Source of the DNA: JAXIHJ01 sp034189755
GTDB lineage: Bacteria > Planctomycetota > Phycisphaerae > SM23-33
Direction: 5' to 3'
Length of the DNA stretch: 5,610 bases
NCBI GenBank assembly: GCA_034189755.1
Contig: JAXIHJ010000003.1
Location: forward strand, 1-5,610
The notes beneath the pieces are model-generated. The model saw only the letters and a list, made by a program, of their open reading frames with translations. It was not told where the DNA came from and did not search any database. Shown here piece after piece: positions 1-5,610 of the stretch. Position 1 is the first letter of the stretch. Every line of letters begins with the position of its first letter. The position numbers were made by a program, and so were the translations under genes.

Positions 1-701
1 AGCTTCGCATCGGTCGTGCCGTAAGCGGCGTTGTGCCTTGCCACCAGCTCCCGCCGACGCTGCCACAAGGCTGACGGCAGAAGAATACGCCGGTGACGGA
101 TGTCGATTACGAAGCGTTCCTTGTCGTCCACGAACTCATTAAACCGTTCGACGATACGCTGGCGGATGTCCTGACCGCTGAACGGGCAGGCAGGCAGACG
201 GGCGCAAGAGAGGCAAACGCCCGGCGCTGCCACCACCGTGCGCCAATCCTCATCCGCCGCCAGCTCGGTGTCGATTTCCGCGATTGTCATACGCCGGCCG
301 TCCAGCGGAAACGTCCGAACCTGTAACTGCCTCGGCGAAAGCTTTTCCGGAAAGTCGTTCAGCATCGCCAGCTTCATCGACCATGCGGCCCGCGCGTTGT
401 ACCAGTAGGCGATTGCATCTTCCGGCTCGGTGAAAAGGTCCGGCGTGCCGGTCGGGCCGAGCACAACCAGACGACACAACTGCTTGTCCAGCTTATCAGC
501 CTGTTCGGCCATCATCTCCGGCAGCAGGCGCCCGTCGACGTCCACGACCTTTTGCAGCACTTCGGCCAGGTCGCTATAGTCCACTACGCGCCGAGTCGCT
601 CCAGGCTGCAGGACAATTGGCCCACACGCAGGCTCGCAGCCGAGGCCCGTAAGAACCACAACGGCCAAACCAAGCTTGAAAGCTCTCGTGCCCATCACCA
701 T
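1..701 (-). CDS. DUF547 family probable lipoprotein (partial, C-terminus beyond left edge)
   Basis: Reading the minus strand from ATG at 701 gives 233 codons open to the window edge. The N-terminus has a basic start, a hydrophobic stretch (about residues 8-20) and Cys22 in the context LTGLGC, which fits a loose lipobox, so I infer an exported lipoprotein. The body resembles DUF547: YWYNARAAWSMKLAML (about 99-114) matches the family's WINAYNA-type helix, RRMTIAEIDTEL (136-147) matches its (L/M)S-x-x-(D/E)IE segment, and a Cys-rich CLSCARLPACP (163-173) sits where the family usually has C-x4-C-P. The end of the domain follows, with FVID (197-200) and ILLPSALW (206-213). DUF547 has no settled function, so none is assigned. 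ATG at 695 is an alternative in-frame start, and neither ATG has a clear Shine-Dalgarno sequence. The gene is divergent from the AsmA-like gene across 62 bp. Confidence 0.8.
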   Translation of the reverse strand, partial: MVMGTRAFKLGLAVVVLTGLGCEPACGPIVLQPGATRRVVDYSDLAEVLQKVVDVDGRLLPEMMAEQADKLDKQLCRLVVLGPTGTPDLFTEPEDAIAYWYNARAAWSMKLAMLNDFPEKLSPRQLQVRTFPLDGRRMTIAEIDTELAADEDWRTVVAAPGVCLSCARLPACPFSGQDIRQRIVERFNEFVDDKERFVIDIRHRRILLPSALWQRRRELVARHNAAYGTTDAK

Positions 702-763
702 GATTGTATATCCGGCACCGGCTGGGACAAGCTTTTTGATTATGCAGGAGCCTTGAGGCACTT
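702..763. promoter_or_regulatory. Short divergent intergenic region between DUF547 and AsmA-like genes
   Basis: These 62 bp must hold the start signals of both divergent genes unless promoters lie inside the coding regions. On the plus strand GAGG at 755-758, five bases before ATG 764, is a fair ribosome binding site, with GGAG at 747-750 further back. On the minus strand a TATACA box (705-710) lies only three bases before ATG 701 and no Shine-Dalgarno sequence is visible. The best -35 partner, TTGTCC (725-730), is only 14 bp away, which is too close for a standard promoter. No operator-like palindrome is convincing. Confidence 0.35.
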
Positions 764-2362
764 ATGAACTTGAGAATAAGACGGCTTGTAAAATACCTGG
801 CCAAAGCTCTGCTCGGCCTGGTTGTTTTGGCGGCGCTGCTGGCGGCGGTGGTAAAGTTCTGGATCATCCCGGCAGTAGTGCGCCACACAATTCGGCAGAA
901 CGTGGCCAGGTACTGGGACGGAACGGTTGAGATCGAGCAAGTCGACTTTAGTTTCAGCGGCCCAAGCTTCCTGAAGGGCATATCGGTCTACGACCGGGCC
1001 GGGCGGCGTTGGGCCTGCATCGGATCGGTTCGGCTTGGCCTGGACAACTGGCCGGGCCTGGCACCGACACTCACCGAAGCGCATCTTAAGCAACTGGACC
1101 TGCGGGCGCACTTTGTCAACGGCAGGTGCCGCCCGCCGCTGCGCTCGCCCGCTCGTCTCGATAAGCACTCGGCCCTAAAGCGCATCTCGGCAGCTGAGAT
1201 TTCCCTCACCATCGTCGATGAGGCGGGGGCCGAGGCGACCTGGGGAAACTTGGAATTTCATCTGGCCAACGCCGACAACGAGGGCGAATTCACGCTGACG
1301 CTGCCGGCGGGCGATGGCTCCAAGACCACGCTGCTGGCGGGCATGCTGGCCGACGGGTCATTCCGCAATACGGTGCTAAGGGCCAACCTGGCCATCGACC
1401 GAGCGAAGGCCCGGACCATACTCTCGGCCCTCAAGGCCCCGCTGGCCCGTACGGCCGAGGGCAATATCACAGCGGATGTGAAAATCTCCGGCGCCTTCAG
1501 GCAACCGTCGATTCAAGGCTACGTCAAATTCAACAACTGGACCGTCCTGGCGACCGACGGCGTCTTGCTGGAAGACCTCGGCACGACCGTTATGCTGAAA
1601 GGCCGCCGCGCCGAGCTTTCCGGCTTTAGCGCCTCGCTCTGCGACGGGTATCTCGAGGCCGACGCGGAGCTGGCATTTCCACCGGGCGGGCCTCTGGACT
1701 ACCGGGGGCAGATTTCGACCGGCGGCGTGGACCTCAGGCAGTTGGCCAGCGTTGCCGGACAGCAAAACACGCGCGGCGGCAGGCTGACGGCCAGCTACAC
1801 CTTCGGCGGCAAGGTACACAGGCAAAAGCGGACATGGACCTGCCACGGGGACGGGGCGGTGTTTGTTGATGACGCCGACCTGTGGTCGCTGTCGGCAACG
1901 GCCAAGCTGTTCGGCGCATTGGGCCTCGGCCGGCGCGACCCGTCGCGCATATCCGACGCCGAGGCGGTTTTTACCACGAACGGCTACACCGTGACCATTC
2001 AGGACGGCCGGCTGGCCAATGCAATTTCCGCGATTCGGGCCGAGCCCGGCGGCATCATCGATCTGAAGACGGGCCGGTTGGACATATATGTCGTGGCGGT
2101 GCCGCTGGAGCTTGTCAGCAAGCTTCTTTCTTCGATGCCGGTGGTCCGTCTGTTCACAAACATAGCCGACAAGCTCACCCACATGCGCGTTCACGGGCGG
2201 TGGAACGACCCGCAGAGCATTGTCGTTACCCGCCAGCCGGTTCGGGACGTGGAAGAAGCAACAATCCTGTTCTTCAGCGACATGGTGAAAAGCGGCGGCC
2301 AGCTTAAAGGCCTGCTGAAACCGCTGGGCGGATTGCTTTATAAACCGAAACGCAAAAGGTAA
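764..2362 (+). CDS. AsmA-like inner-membrane-anchored envelope protein
   Basis: This complete 532-residue protein starts at ATG 764 with GAGG five bases upstream. A basic N-terminus (residues 2-14) is followed by one membrane helix (about 15-36), and the rest should lie in the periplasm. After the helix comes the typical AsmA opening: a helix, then VEIEQVDFSFSGPSFLKGI, a beta-rich stretch describing basis and layer strands. Residues from about 338 (GGRLTASYTF) to about 485 resemble the AsmA-like C-terminal domain: a G-rich strand, then VFVDDADLWSLSATAKLFGALGLG (about 364-388, given in parts: VFVDDADLW, LSATAKLFGALGLG), then alternating strands ending in VHGRWNDPQ. The C-terminus is basic (KPKRKR). 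In E. coli, AsmA-family proteins (AsmA, YhdP, TamB) act in phospholipid transport to the outer membrane. A similar envelope role here is inferred. It converges on the adenosyltransferase gene, with 14 bp between stops. Confidence 0.8.
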   Translation: MNLRIRRLVKYLAKALLGLVVLAALLAAVVKFWIIPAVVRHTIRQNVARYWDGTVEIEQVDFSFSGPSFLKGISVYDRAGRRWACIGSVRLGLDNWPGLAPTLTEAHLKQLDLRAHFVNGRCRPPLRSPARLDKHSALKRISAAEISLTIVDEAGAEATWGNLEFHLANADNEGEFTLTLPAGDGSKTTLLAGMLADGSFRNTVLRANLAIDRAKARTILSALKAPLARTAEGNITADVKISGAFRQPSIQGYVKFNNWTVLATDGVLLEDLGTTVMLKGRRAELSGFSASLCDGYLEADAELAFPPGGPLDYRGQISTGGVDLRQLASVAGQQNTRGGRLTASYTFGGKVHRQKRTWTCHGDGAVFVDDADLWSLSATAKLFGALGLGRRDPSRISDAEAVFTTNGYTVTIQDGRLANAISAIRAEPGGIIDLKTGRLDIYVVAVPLELVSKLLSSMPVVRLFTNIADKLTHMRVHGRWNDPQSIVVTRQPVRDVEEATILFFSDMVKSGGQLKGLLKPLGGLLYKPKRKR

Positions 2363-2376
2363 GCCGCGGCCGAGTA

Positions 2377-2916
2377 TTAAGGCTTCCAGACTGCCTCTTC
2401 AACGCCGGCGTTGTGATTGGCCATTCGCGCGGCTGCAAACAGCAGATCGCCGAGCCGGTTAAAGTATCGCAACACCACCGGCGGCAGTTTGGCACCAGCC
2501 TGTGCTAAGGCTACGACCCGTCGCTCGGCCCGCCGGCAAACGGCCCGCGCCGCGTGCAGCCGACAGGCCAGCTTACAGCCGCCCGGCAGTATAAAACTTG
2601 CCAGCTTCAGCAGTTCCGCGCACATTGCGTCGATTTGGCGCTCCATTCTCTCTACGGCCGGGTCGCTCGGCTTTACGTCGGCTTCGGCCGTCGACAGCAG
2701 GGCGCCGACACCAAACAGCTCCGCCTGCAACGGCGCAAGGACCTCTGCGATTTCGACCTGGCCGGCTTGCTCGGCGGCCTGGAAGCACAGCCCGATCTGC
2801 GCGCTTAGTTCGTCGATTGAACCGACGGCTTCGATGCAAGGGGAATCCTTGCCGACCCGCTGCCCGCCAGGTTGCTGCGTGAATCCGTCATCGCCGGTCT
2901 TCGTGTAAAGTTTCAT
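2377..2916 (-). CDS. PduO-type ATP:cob(I)alamin adenosyltransferase
   Basis: The 179-residue protein transfers the adenosyl group of ATP to cob(I)alamin, making adenosylcobalamin with release of triphosphate. This is the last step of coenzyme B12 assimilation and is cytoplasmic. The PduO-family signatures are present in order: the N-terminal ATP loop KTGDDGFT (6-13) with RVGKD (20-24), the SIDEL segment with Asp35, FILPGG (108-113), LHAARAVCRRAERRV (120-134) and RYFNRLGDLLFAAAR (150-164). Asp35 and Arg128 match in number the Asp-Arg pair described for the Lactobacillus reuteri enzyme. Length is normal for the stand-alone family. I chose ATG 2916 because GGAGAG (2923-2928) lies six bases upstream and the family starts with M-x-(I/L)-Y-T-(K/R)-TGD. 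An upstream in-frame ATG at 2967 would add 17 unlike residues. It lies 89 nt after the repeat-protein gene, so it could share that transcript or have its own promoter. Confidence 0.95.
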   Translation of the reverse strand: MKLYTKTGDDGFTQQPGGQRVGKDSPCIEAVGSIDELSAQIGLCFQAAEQAGQVEIAEVLAPLQAELFGVGALLSTAEADVKPSDPAVERMERQIDAMCAELLKLASFILPGGCKLACRLHAARAVCRRAERRVVALAQAGAKLPPVVLRYFNRLGDLLFAAARMANHNAGVEEAVWKP

Positions 2917-3005
2917 CGTCCGCTCTCCGTGGTGTTCGGCCATTCTGCCAATGCCCAAAATGTCCAATGAAGCCTATTACACAAAACCCCCAGCGTCAAA
3001 CTCGT
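2917..3005 (-). other. Spacer upstream of the adenosyltransferase gene
   Basis: This 89-bp stretch lies between the TGA of the repeat protein (3006-3008) and the adenosyltransferase start. It contains the ribosome binding site GGAGAG at 2923-2928 (minus strand). A TTGACG-like element and a TAATAG-like element occur on the minus strand, but their spacing of about 14 bp is too short for a confident promoter. I see no cobalamin riboswitch: the spacer is too short for one. Confidence 0.4.
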
Positions 3006-3599
3006 TCATCGCCGGCGGTGGAAGGGAAATTTTATCCCCCTCCGTTCCATCCGTTCTCGCAGCTTTTTGAAGAACTCGGACCGCCTGGCGCGTTTTGCCG
3101 GAGTAGTACTGTCGATTCGCCGTCGAATTCGTGTGGCGTCGAATCGGCGACGACGACTGCCGCCCGGCCTCTCGGAGGCGCGGTCTCGCCGTGCCGCACG
3201 CTCCTGCATCCGATCGATAAACCCATCAAGATAAGCAGTTCTGTCTGCTTCAGGCAGCTCGAAGTATTTCTCGACCTGCTCGTCCATCATCCGCTGAAAT
3301 AGCGGCCTGACGTTCCTGCGAAGGTTGGTCCGCTCCGTCTCGGTCAGTTCCTGAAAATTCGTACGCCGGATGAGCGACCGGTCGGGCTTGGCCTGGCGGA
3401 CCTCGTTGAAATATTCCTTCCGCTGAGACTCGGGCAGTCGGGCAAACTGTTTCGAGGCCATGTACTTGACGATCTCGGCGGGGCTTTGCTCAGCCGGATT
3501 CGGCGGGCTTGGGCGTGGCCAAAACATCCAGGCCGATACTCCCGCCGAAGCCAAAACGGCCAGGCCGGCGCCGGCGGTAATCCACTTCTTTGCTGTCAT
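3006..3599 (-). CDS. Unrecognised membrane-anchored protein with three ~30-residue repeats and Arg-rich tail
   Basis: The 197-residue protein is not one I recognise. It has a short basic start (MTAKK), one hydrophobic segment (about 6-27, ending in WMFWP) that could be a signal anchor, and a Pro-rich linker (28-40). Three similar motifs follow at a spacing of about 30: FARLPESQRKEYFNEV (52-67), FQELTETERTNLRRNV (82-97) and FELPEADRTAYLDGF (113-127). Their shared form is F-x(1-2)-L-(P/T)-E-x-x-R-x-x-(Y/L). The last 61 residues (137-197) hold 22 Arg and are strongly basic. I chose ATG 3599 because GAAGGA (3606-3611) lies six bases upstream and the membrane segment follows directly. A longer reading to 3674 would overlap the pseudopilin gene. 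The gene starts 16 nt after the pseudopilin stop, so the two are very likely co-transcribed. An exported partner of the pseudopilin is possible but unproven. Confidence 0.75.
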   Translation of the reverse strand: MTAKKWITAGAGLAVLASAGVSAWMFWPRPSPPNPAEQSPAEIVKYMASKQFARLPESQRKEYFNEVRQAKPDRSLIRRTNFQELTETERTNLRRNVRPLFQRMMDEQVEKYFELPEADRTAYLDGFIDRMQERAARRDRASERPGGSRRRRFDATRIRRRIDSTTPAKRARRSEFFKKLRERMERRGIKFPFHRRR

Positions 3600-3615
3600 G
3601 GTGCATCCTTCAGTC

Positions 3616-4125
3616 TTACTCCAGGCCGCCAACATGTCCATCGGCGAAGAGATTGTTTCTCGCTTCCAGCGCACCAGCCGGGCCGTGGAACGGATCGTAA
3701 TCTCTCACCACGTATATGCGCTCCTCGCCAAGCCACTTGGCAAGGAACCACTCGTTGACCTTCTGCCCGCCCAGGCTGCTGTGATACTCGTAGCTGGAGC
3801 CTTCCGAGGCGAAATAATTCTTTTCCGTGTCGGCGGGGCACAACAGAGTCTTTTCGTCGGACAGGTAAGGCCGGAGCACATCGGCGATGCGAGGATCGTC
3901 GTTCAGTTCCAGCGACGGCATCTGGGCCGCGACTGGCATGATGTCGTCCGATTCGTCCAGATACATGCGGAACGCCACGCCGACCGCGCGGAGATTGCCC
4001 CGGCAGGCAACCCGGCGGGCGACGACCTTCGCCTGATTTAGCGACGGCACCGTCAGCGCAGCCAGTAGGCTGATAATGCCAATCACGATCAGCAGCTCAA
4101 CCAGTGTGAAACCACCGCGTCTCAC
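3616..4125 (-). CDS. Type II secretion/type IV pilin-like pseudopilin
   Basis: The 169-residue protein has a short basic leader MRRGG, then FTLVELLIVIGIISLLAALTVP: the prepilin peptidase site (cut between Gly5 and Phe6), Glu at mature position 5, and the hydrophobic assembly helix. Helix residues CRGNLRAVG (41-49) and a C-terminal globular part with LLCPADTEKNYF (94-105) and NNLFADGHVGGL (157-168) fit the short pilin-like proteins common in Planctomycetes and relatives. The role of most of these is unknown. The start is GTG at 4125, chosen because the leader must be short and because AGGGAGAGG (4131-4139) lies five bases upstream. No pilus or secretion motor gene is in the window. Cys41 and Cys96 could form a disulfide. 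It is the first gene of the minus-strand cluster and is followed 16 nt later by the repeat protein. Confidence 0.9.
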   Translation of the reverse strand: MRRGGFTLVELLIVIGIISLLAALTVPSLNQAKVVARRVACRGNLRAVGVAFRMYLDESDDIMPVAAQMPSLELNDDPRIADVLRPYLSDEKTLLCPADTEKNYFASEGSSYEYHSSLGGQKVNEWFLAKWLGEERIYVVRDYDPFHGPAGALEARNNLFADGHVGGLE

Positions 4126-4130
4126 GGAAA

Positions 4131-4139
4131 CCTCTCCCT
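4131..4139 (-). promoter_or_regulatory. Ribosome binding site deciding the GTG start of the pseudopilin
   Basis: The minus strand reads AGGGAGAGG, a strong Shine-Dalgarno sequence, five bases before GTG 4125. It settles the non-ATG start, which also gives the expected five-residue prepilin leader. Confidence 0.8.
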
Positions 4140-4145
4140 GCTTCC

Positions 4146-4174
4146 ATTATTGATTAACGCAGGAACACAGACAA
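4146..4174 (-). promoter_or_regulatory. Candidate sigma-70-like promoter of the pseudopilin cluster
   Basis: On the minus strand TTGTCT (4169-4174) is followed after exactly 17 bp by AATAAT (4146-4151), matching the consensus boxes at 4 of 6 and 5 of 6 positions. A start about 7 nt downstream would fall near 4139, giving a leader of roughly 14 nt that just contains the ribosome binding site. The match is by eye, and the major sigma factor preferences of this organism are unknown. Confidence 0.4.
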
Positions 4175-4205
4175 TATTTTATCGCGCTGGTTTGGGCAGT
4201 TTTCG

Positions 4206-4243
4206 CTGGCATCGGCATGGGGCATCCGGGATAATAATATAAG
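4206..4243 (+). promoter_or_regulatory. Candidate gyrB promoter in an AT-rich island
   Basis: The run ATAATAATATAA at 4231-4242 stands out in GC-rich DNA. CTGGCA (4206-4211) with GATAAT (4230-4235), 18 bp apart, matches the consensus at 9 of 12 positions. TATAAG (4238-4243) is an alternative -10 box without a good -35. The implied transcript would carry a leader of roughly 100 nt before the TTG start. A TTGATT (4150-4155) further upstream could instead serve a promoter around 4173-4178. Confidence 0.3.
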
Positions 4244-4276
4244 GGTTTTGCCCGCTTTTGGTCCCGGCGAAACGGC

Positions 4277-4299
4277 GGCAGGCCCTGCGGCCTCCTGCC
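4277..4299 (+). other. GC-rich inverted repeat in the gyrB leader
   Basis: GGCAGG (4277-4282) and CCTGCC (4294-4299) are perfectly complementary. Two GGCC copies (4281-4284 and 4289-4292) could instead pair around a CTGC loop. GGCGGCA is repeated directly at 4274-4280 and 4304-4310. The structure lies about 40 nt before the TTG start and has no T-run after it, so it is not a standard terminator. Confidence 0.3.
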
Positions 4300-4328
4300 A
4301 GGCGGCGGCAATCAAGGTTCCGTGGGCG

Positions 4329-4334
4329 AAGGAG
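4329..4334 (+). promoter_or_regulatory. Ribosome binding site deciding the TTG start of gyrB
   Basis: AAGGAG at 4329-4334 lies six bases before TTG 4341. No in-frame ATG or GTG upstream is as well placed. The first internal ATG (4446) would remove the N-terminal arm YDESKIKV that GyrB proteins keep. Confidence 0.75.
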
Positions 4335-4340
4335 AAGTTT

Positions 4341-5610
4341 TTGGCAAGGAAAGCAACTAAGAAAGCGGTCAAGGAAGGCCCCAAGGATGTTTCGACGAAG
4401 AAATCGCCGGTGCCCGGAGTCTACGACGAGAGCAAGATCAAGGTCATGCGCGGCCTGGAGGCGGTCCGCAAGCGTCCCGGCATGTACATCGGCGACACGA
4501 CGCTGCGCGGCTTGCATCATCTTCTTTGGGAGATCGTGGACAACGCGATTGACGAGGCGATGGCCGGCCGATGCAGCAATATTTCCGTAACAATCCACCC
4601 GGACGATTCGTGCACCGTAACGGATGACGGGGTGGGCATCCCGGTTGGGCCTCATCCCACCGAAAAGGTTTCGACGCTGGAGGTGGTATTCTGCCACCTC
4701 CACGCCGGCGGCAAGTTCGATCACGGCGTGTACAAGGTTTCCGGCGGTCTGCACGGCGTGGGCGCGTCGGTCGTCAATGCGCTCAGTGAATGGATGGAGG
4801 TCGAGGTTTGCCGCGACGGCGCCGTGTATCGAATGGAGTTCGAGCGAGGCAAGAAAGTCGCAGAACTCAAGAAAATAGGCCAGCGCAAGGAAACCAGCAC
4901 AAAGGTCAGCTTCCGCCCCGACCCGGAAATATTCCCCGAAGTGGGCTGCAAGTACGAAGTTATGGCTACGCGCCTCCGCGAGTTGGCCTACCTCAACGAG
5001 GGCGTACGCATCAAACTGACGGACGAGCGAAGCGACAAAGAAGAGGTCTTCCAGTACAACAAGGGCCTGCTTGCCTTCATGGCACACCTCAACGAAGGCA
5101 AAACGACGCTCCACCGCCCGGTTGTCATTCACAAGGAAAACGAGCAAGACATGCTCGTTGCCGACATCGTGATTCAGTATACCGACGGCTATAGCGAGAC
5201 GATTTTTACATTCGCCAACAACATCCACACCGTCGAAGGCGGCACTCACCTGTCAGGCTTCAAGAGCGCCCTGACCAGAACGATCAACTACTACGGGCGC
5301 AACGCAAAGATTCTCAAGAACGGCCAGTCGCCCAGCGGCGACGATCTCCGCGAGGGGCTGACCGCGATTATTTCCGTAAAGGTGCCGGAACCCCAGTTTG
5401 AGGGCCAGACCAAGACCAAGCTCGGCAACAGTGAGGTCGAGAGTTTTGTCACCCAGGTTCTCAACGAGCATCTCGGCAGTTGGCTTGAGGAGCATCCATC
5501 CGACGCCCGATCGATCGCCAACAAGGGTCTCCAGGCCATGCAGGCCCGCGACGCAGCCCGAAAGGCCCGCGACCTGACTCGCCGCAAGGGCGCCCTTTCC
5601 AGCGGCTCGC
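4341..5610 (+). CDS. gyrB: DNA gyrase subunit B (partial, N-terminal 423 residues)
   Basis: This is the ATPase and transducer part of gyrase, which with GyrA adds negative supercoils using ATP. The frame is open from TTG 4341 to the right edge (423 codons). A Lys-rich extension (1-25) precedes YDESKIKV and GLEAVRKRPGMYIG. The GHKL nucleotide site is present: catalytic Glu64 and Asn68 in EIVDNAIDEA, Asp95 in DDGVGIPVG, GGLHGVGAS (135-143), Arg158 and Thr187. These match E. coli Glu42, Asn46, Asp73, Arg136 and Thr165 at a constant offset of 22. QTK (356-358) supplies the transducer lysine. The sequence ends at LTRRKGALSSGS, just before the TOPRIM domain, so length and the GyrA-facing part cannot be judged. 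Val98 replaces the Arg at E. coli position 76. ParE is a less likely alternative. Divergent from the pseudopilin gene. Confidence 0.92.
   Translation, partial: MARKATKKAVKEGPKDVSTKKSPVPGVYDESKIKVMRGLEAVRKRPGMYIGDTTLRGLHHLLWEIVDNAIDEAMAGRCSNISVTIHPDDSCTVTDDGVGIPVGPHPTEKVSTLEVVFCHLHAGGKFDHGVYKVSGGLHGVGASVVNALSEWMEVEVCRDGAVYRMEFERGKKVAELKKIGQRKETSTKVSFRPDPEIFPEVGCKYEVMATRLRELAYLNEGVRIKLTDERSDKEEVFQYNKGLLAFMAHLNEGKTTLHRPVVIHKENEQDMLVADIVIQYTDGYSETIFTFANNIHTVEGGTHLSGFKSALTRTINYYGRNAKILKNGQSPSGDDLREGLTAIISVKVPEPQFEGQTKTKLGNSEVESFVTQVLNEHLGSWLEEHPSDARSIANKGLQAMQARDAARKARDLTRRKGALSSGS

Noticed and set aside
1376..2194. Minus-strand open frame of 272 codons opposite the AsmA-like gene
   Set aside because: The protein looks like low-complexity antisense translation, while the opposite strand has a membrane anchor, a family-like C-terminal domain and a ribosome binding site.
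2358..2387. Inverted repeat AAGCC/GGCTT around the convergent stops, a possible two-way terminator
   Set aside because: The stem is only five base pairs (seven with a bulge), the loop is 15 nt and there is no T-run on either strand.
2417..2908. Plus-strand open frame opposite the adenosyltransferase gene
   Set aside because: It is a shadow of a gene with clear PduO-family motifs. The translated product is Ala/Ser-rich with no domain.
2377..2967. Longer adenosyltransferase reading from ATG 2967
   Set aside because: The extra 17 residues are unlike the family, which starts right before the TGD loop. ATG 2916 has a well-spaced GGAGAG.
2917..3005. Possible cobalamin riboswitch before the adenosyltransferase gene
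   Set aside because: The 89-bp spacer is much too short for the roughly 200-nt element, and no B12-box-like sequence was seen.
3460..4041. Plus-strand open frame spanning the pseudopilin and repeat-protein genes
   Set aside because: It crosses two well-supported minus-strand genes and has no recognisable features.
4179..5249. Long minus-strand open frame of 356 codons opposite gyrB
   Set aside because: It is antisense to a strongly recognised gyrB frame, resembles no family, and is explained by the high-GC codon pattern of gyrB.

Overview
The window is GC-rich bacterial DNA and holds six protein genes: two cut by the window edges and four complete. The best guess for the source is a Planctomycetota bacterium (Phycisphaerae-like), perhaps a metagenome assembly. 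Three things point there: a short pseudopilin with a C-terminal FADGHV motif, a type common in the Planctomycetes-Verrucomicrobia-Lentisphaerae group; a plain AsmA-like envelope protein; and the style of GyrB. This placement is an inference from family resemblance, not from a tree.

Layout. Positions 1-701 (minus, cut at the left edge) encode a probable DUF547 lipoprotein. A 62-bp divergent spacer separates it from an AsmA-like envelope protein (764-2362, plus). That gene converges, with only 14 bp between stops, on a minus-strand cluster read from right to left: a GTG-started type II secretion-type pseudopilin (4125-3616), 16 nt later a membrane-anchored Arg-rich protein with three repeats of about 30 residues (3599-3006), and 89 nt later a PduO-type cob(I)alamin adenosyltransferase (2916-2377). 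A 215-bp divergent region (4126-4340) then leads to a TTG-started gyrB (4341 to the right edge), cut just before its TOPRIM domain. No RNA gene, mobile element, CRISPR array or long repeat was seen, and no gap exceeds 215 bp.

How the genes relate. The DUF547 protein, the AsmA-like protein, the pseudopilin and the repeat protein all look like envelope or exported proteins. The pseudopilin and repeat protein are probably co-transcribed. The adenosyltransferase (coenzyme B12 synthesis) and gyrB (DNA supercoiling) are housekeeping genes with no obvious functional tie to them. The region is mostly ordinary. The points most worth a second look are a Val in GyrB where E. coli has Arg76, and the unrecognised repeat protein beside the pseudopilin. 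No convincing new multi-gene system was found.
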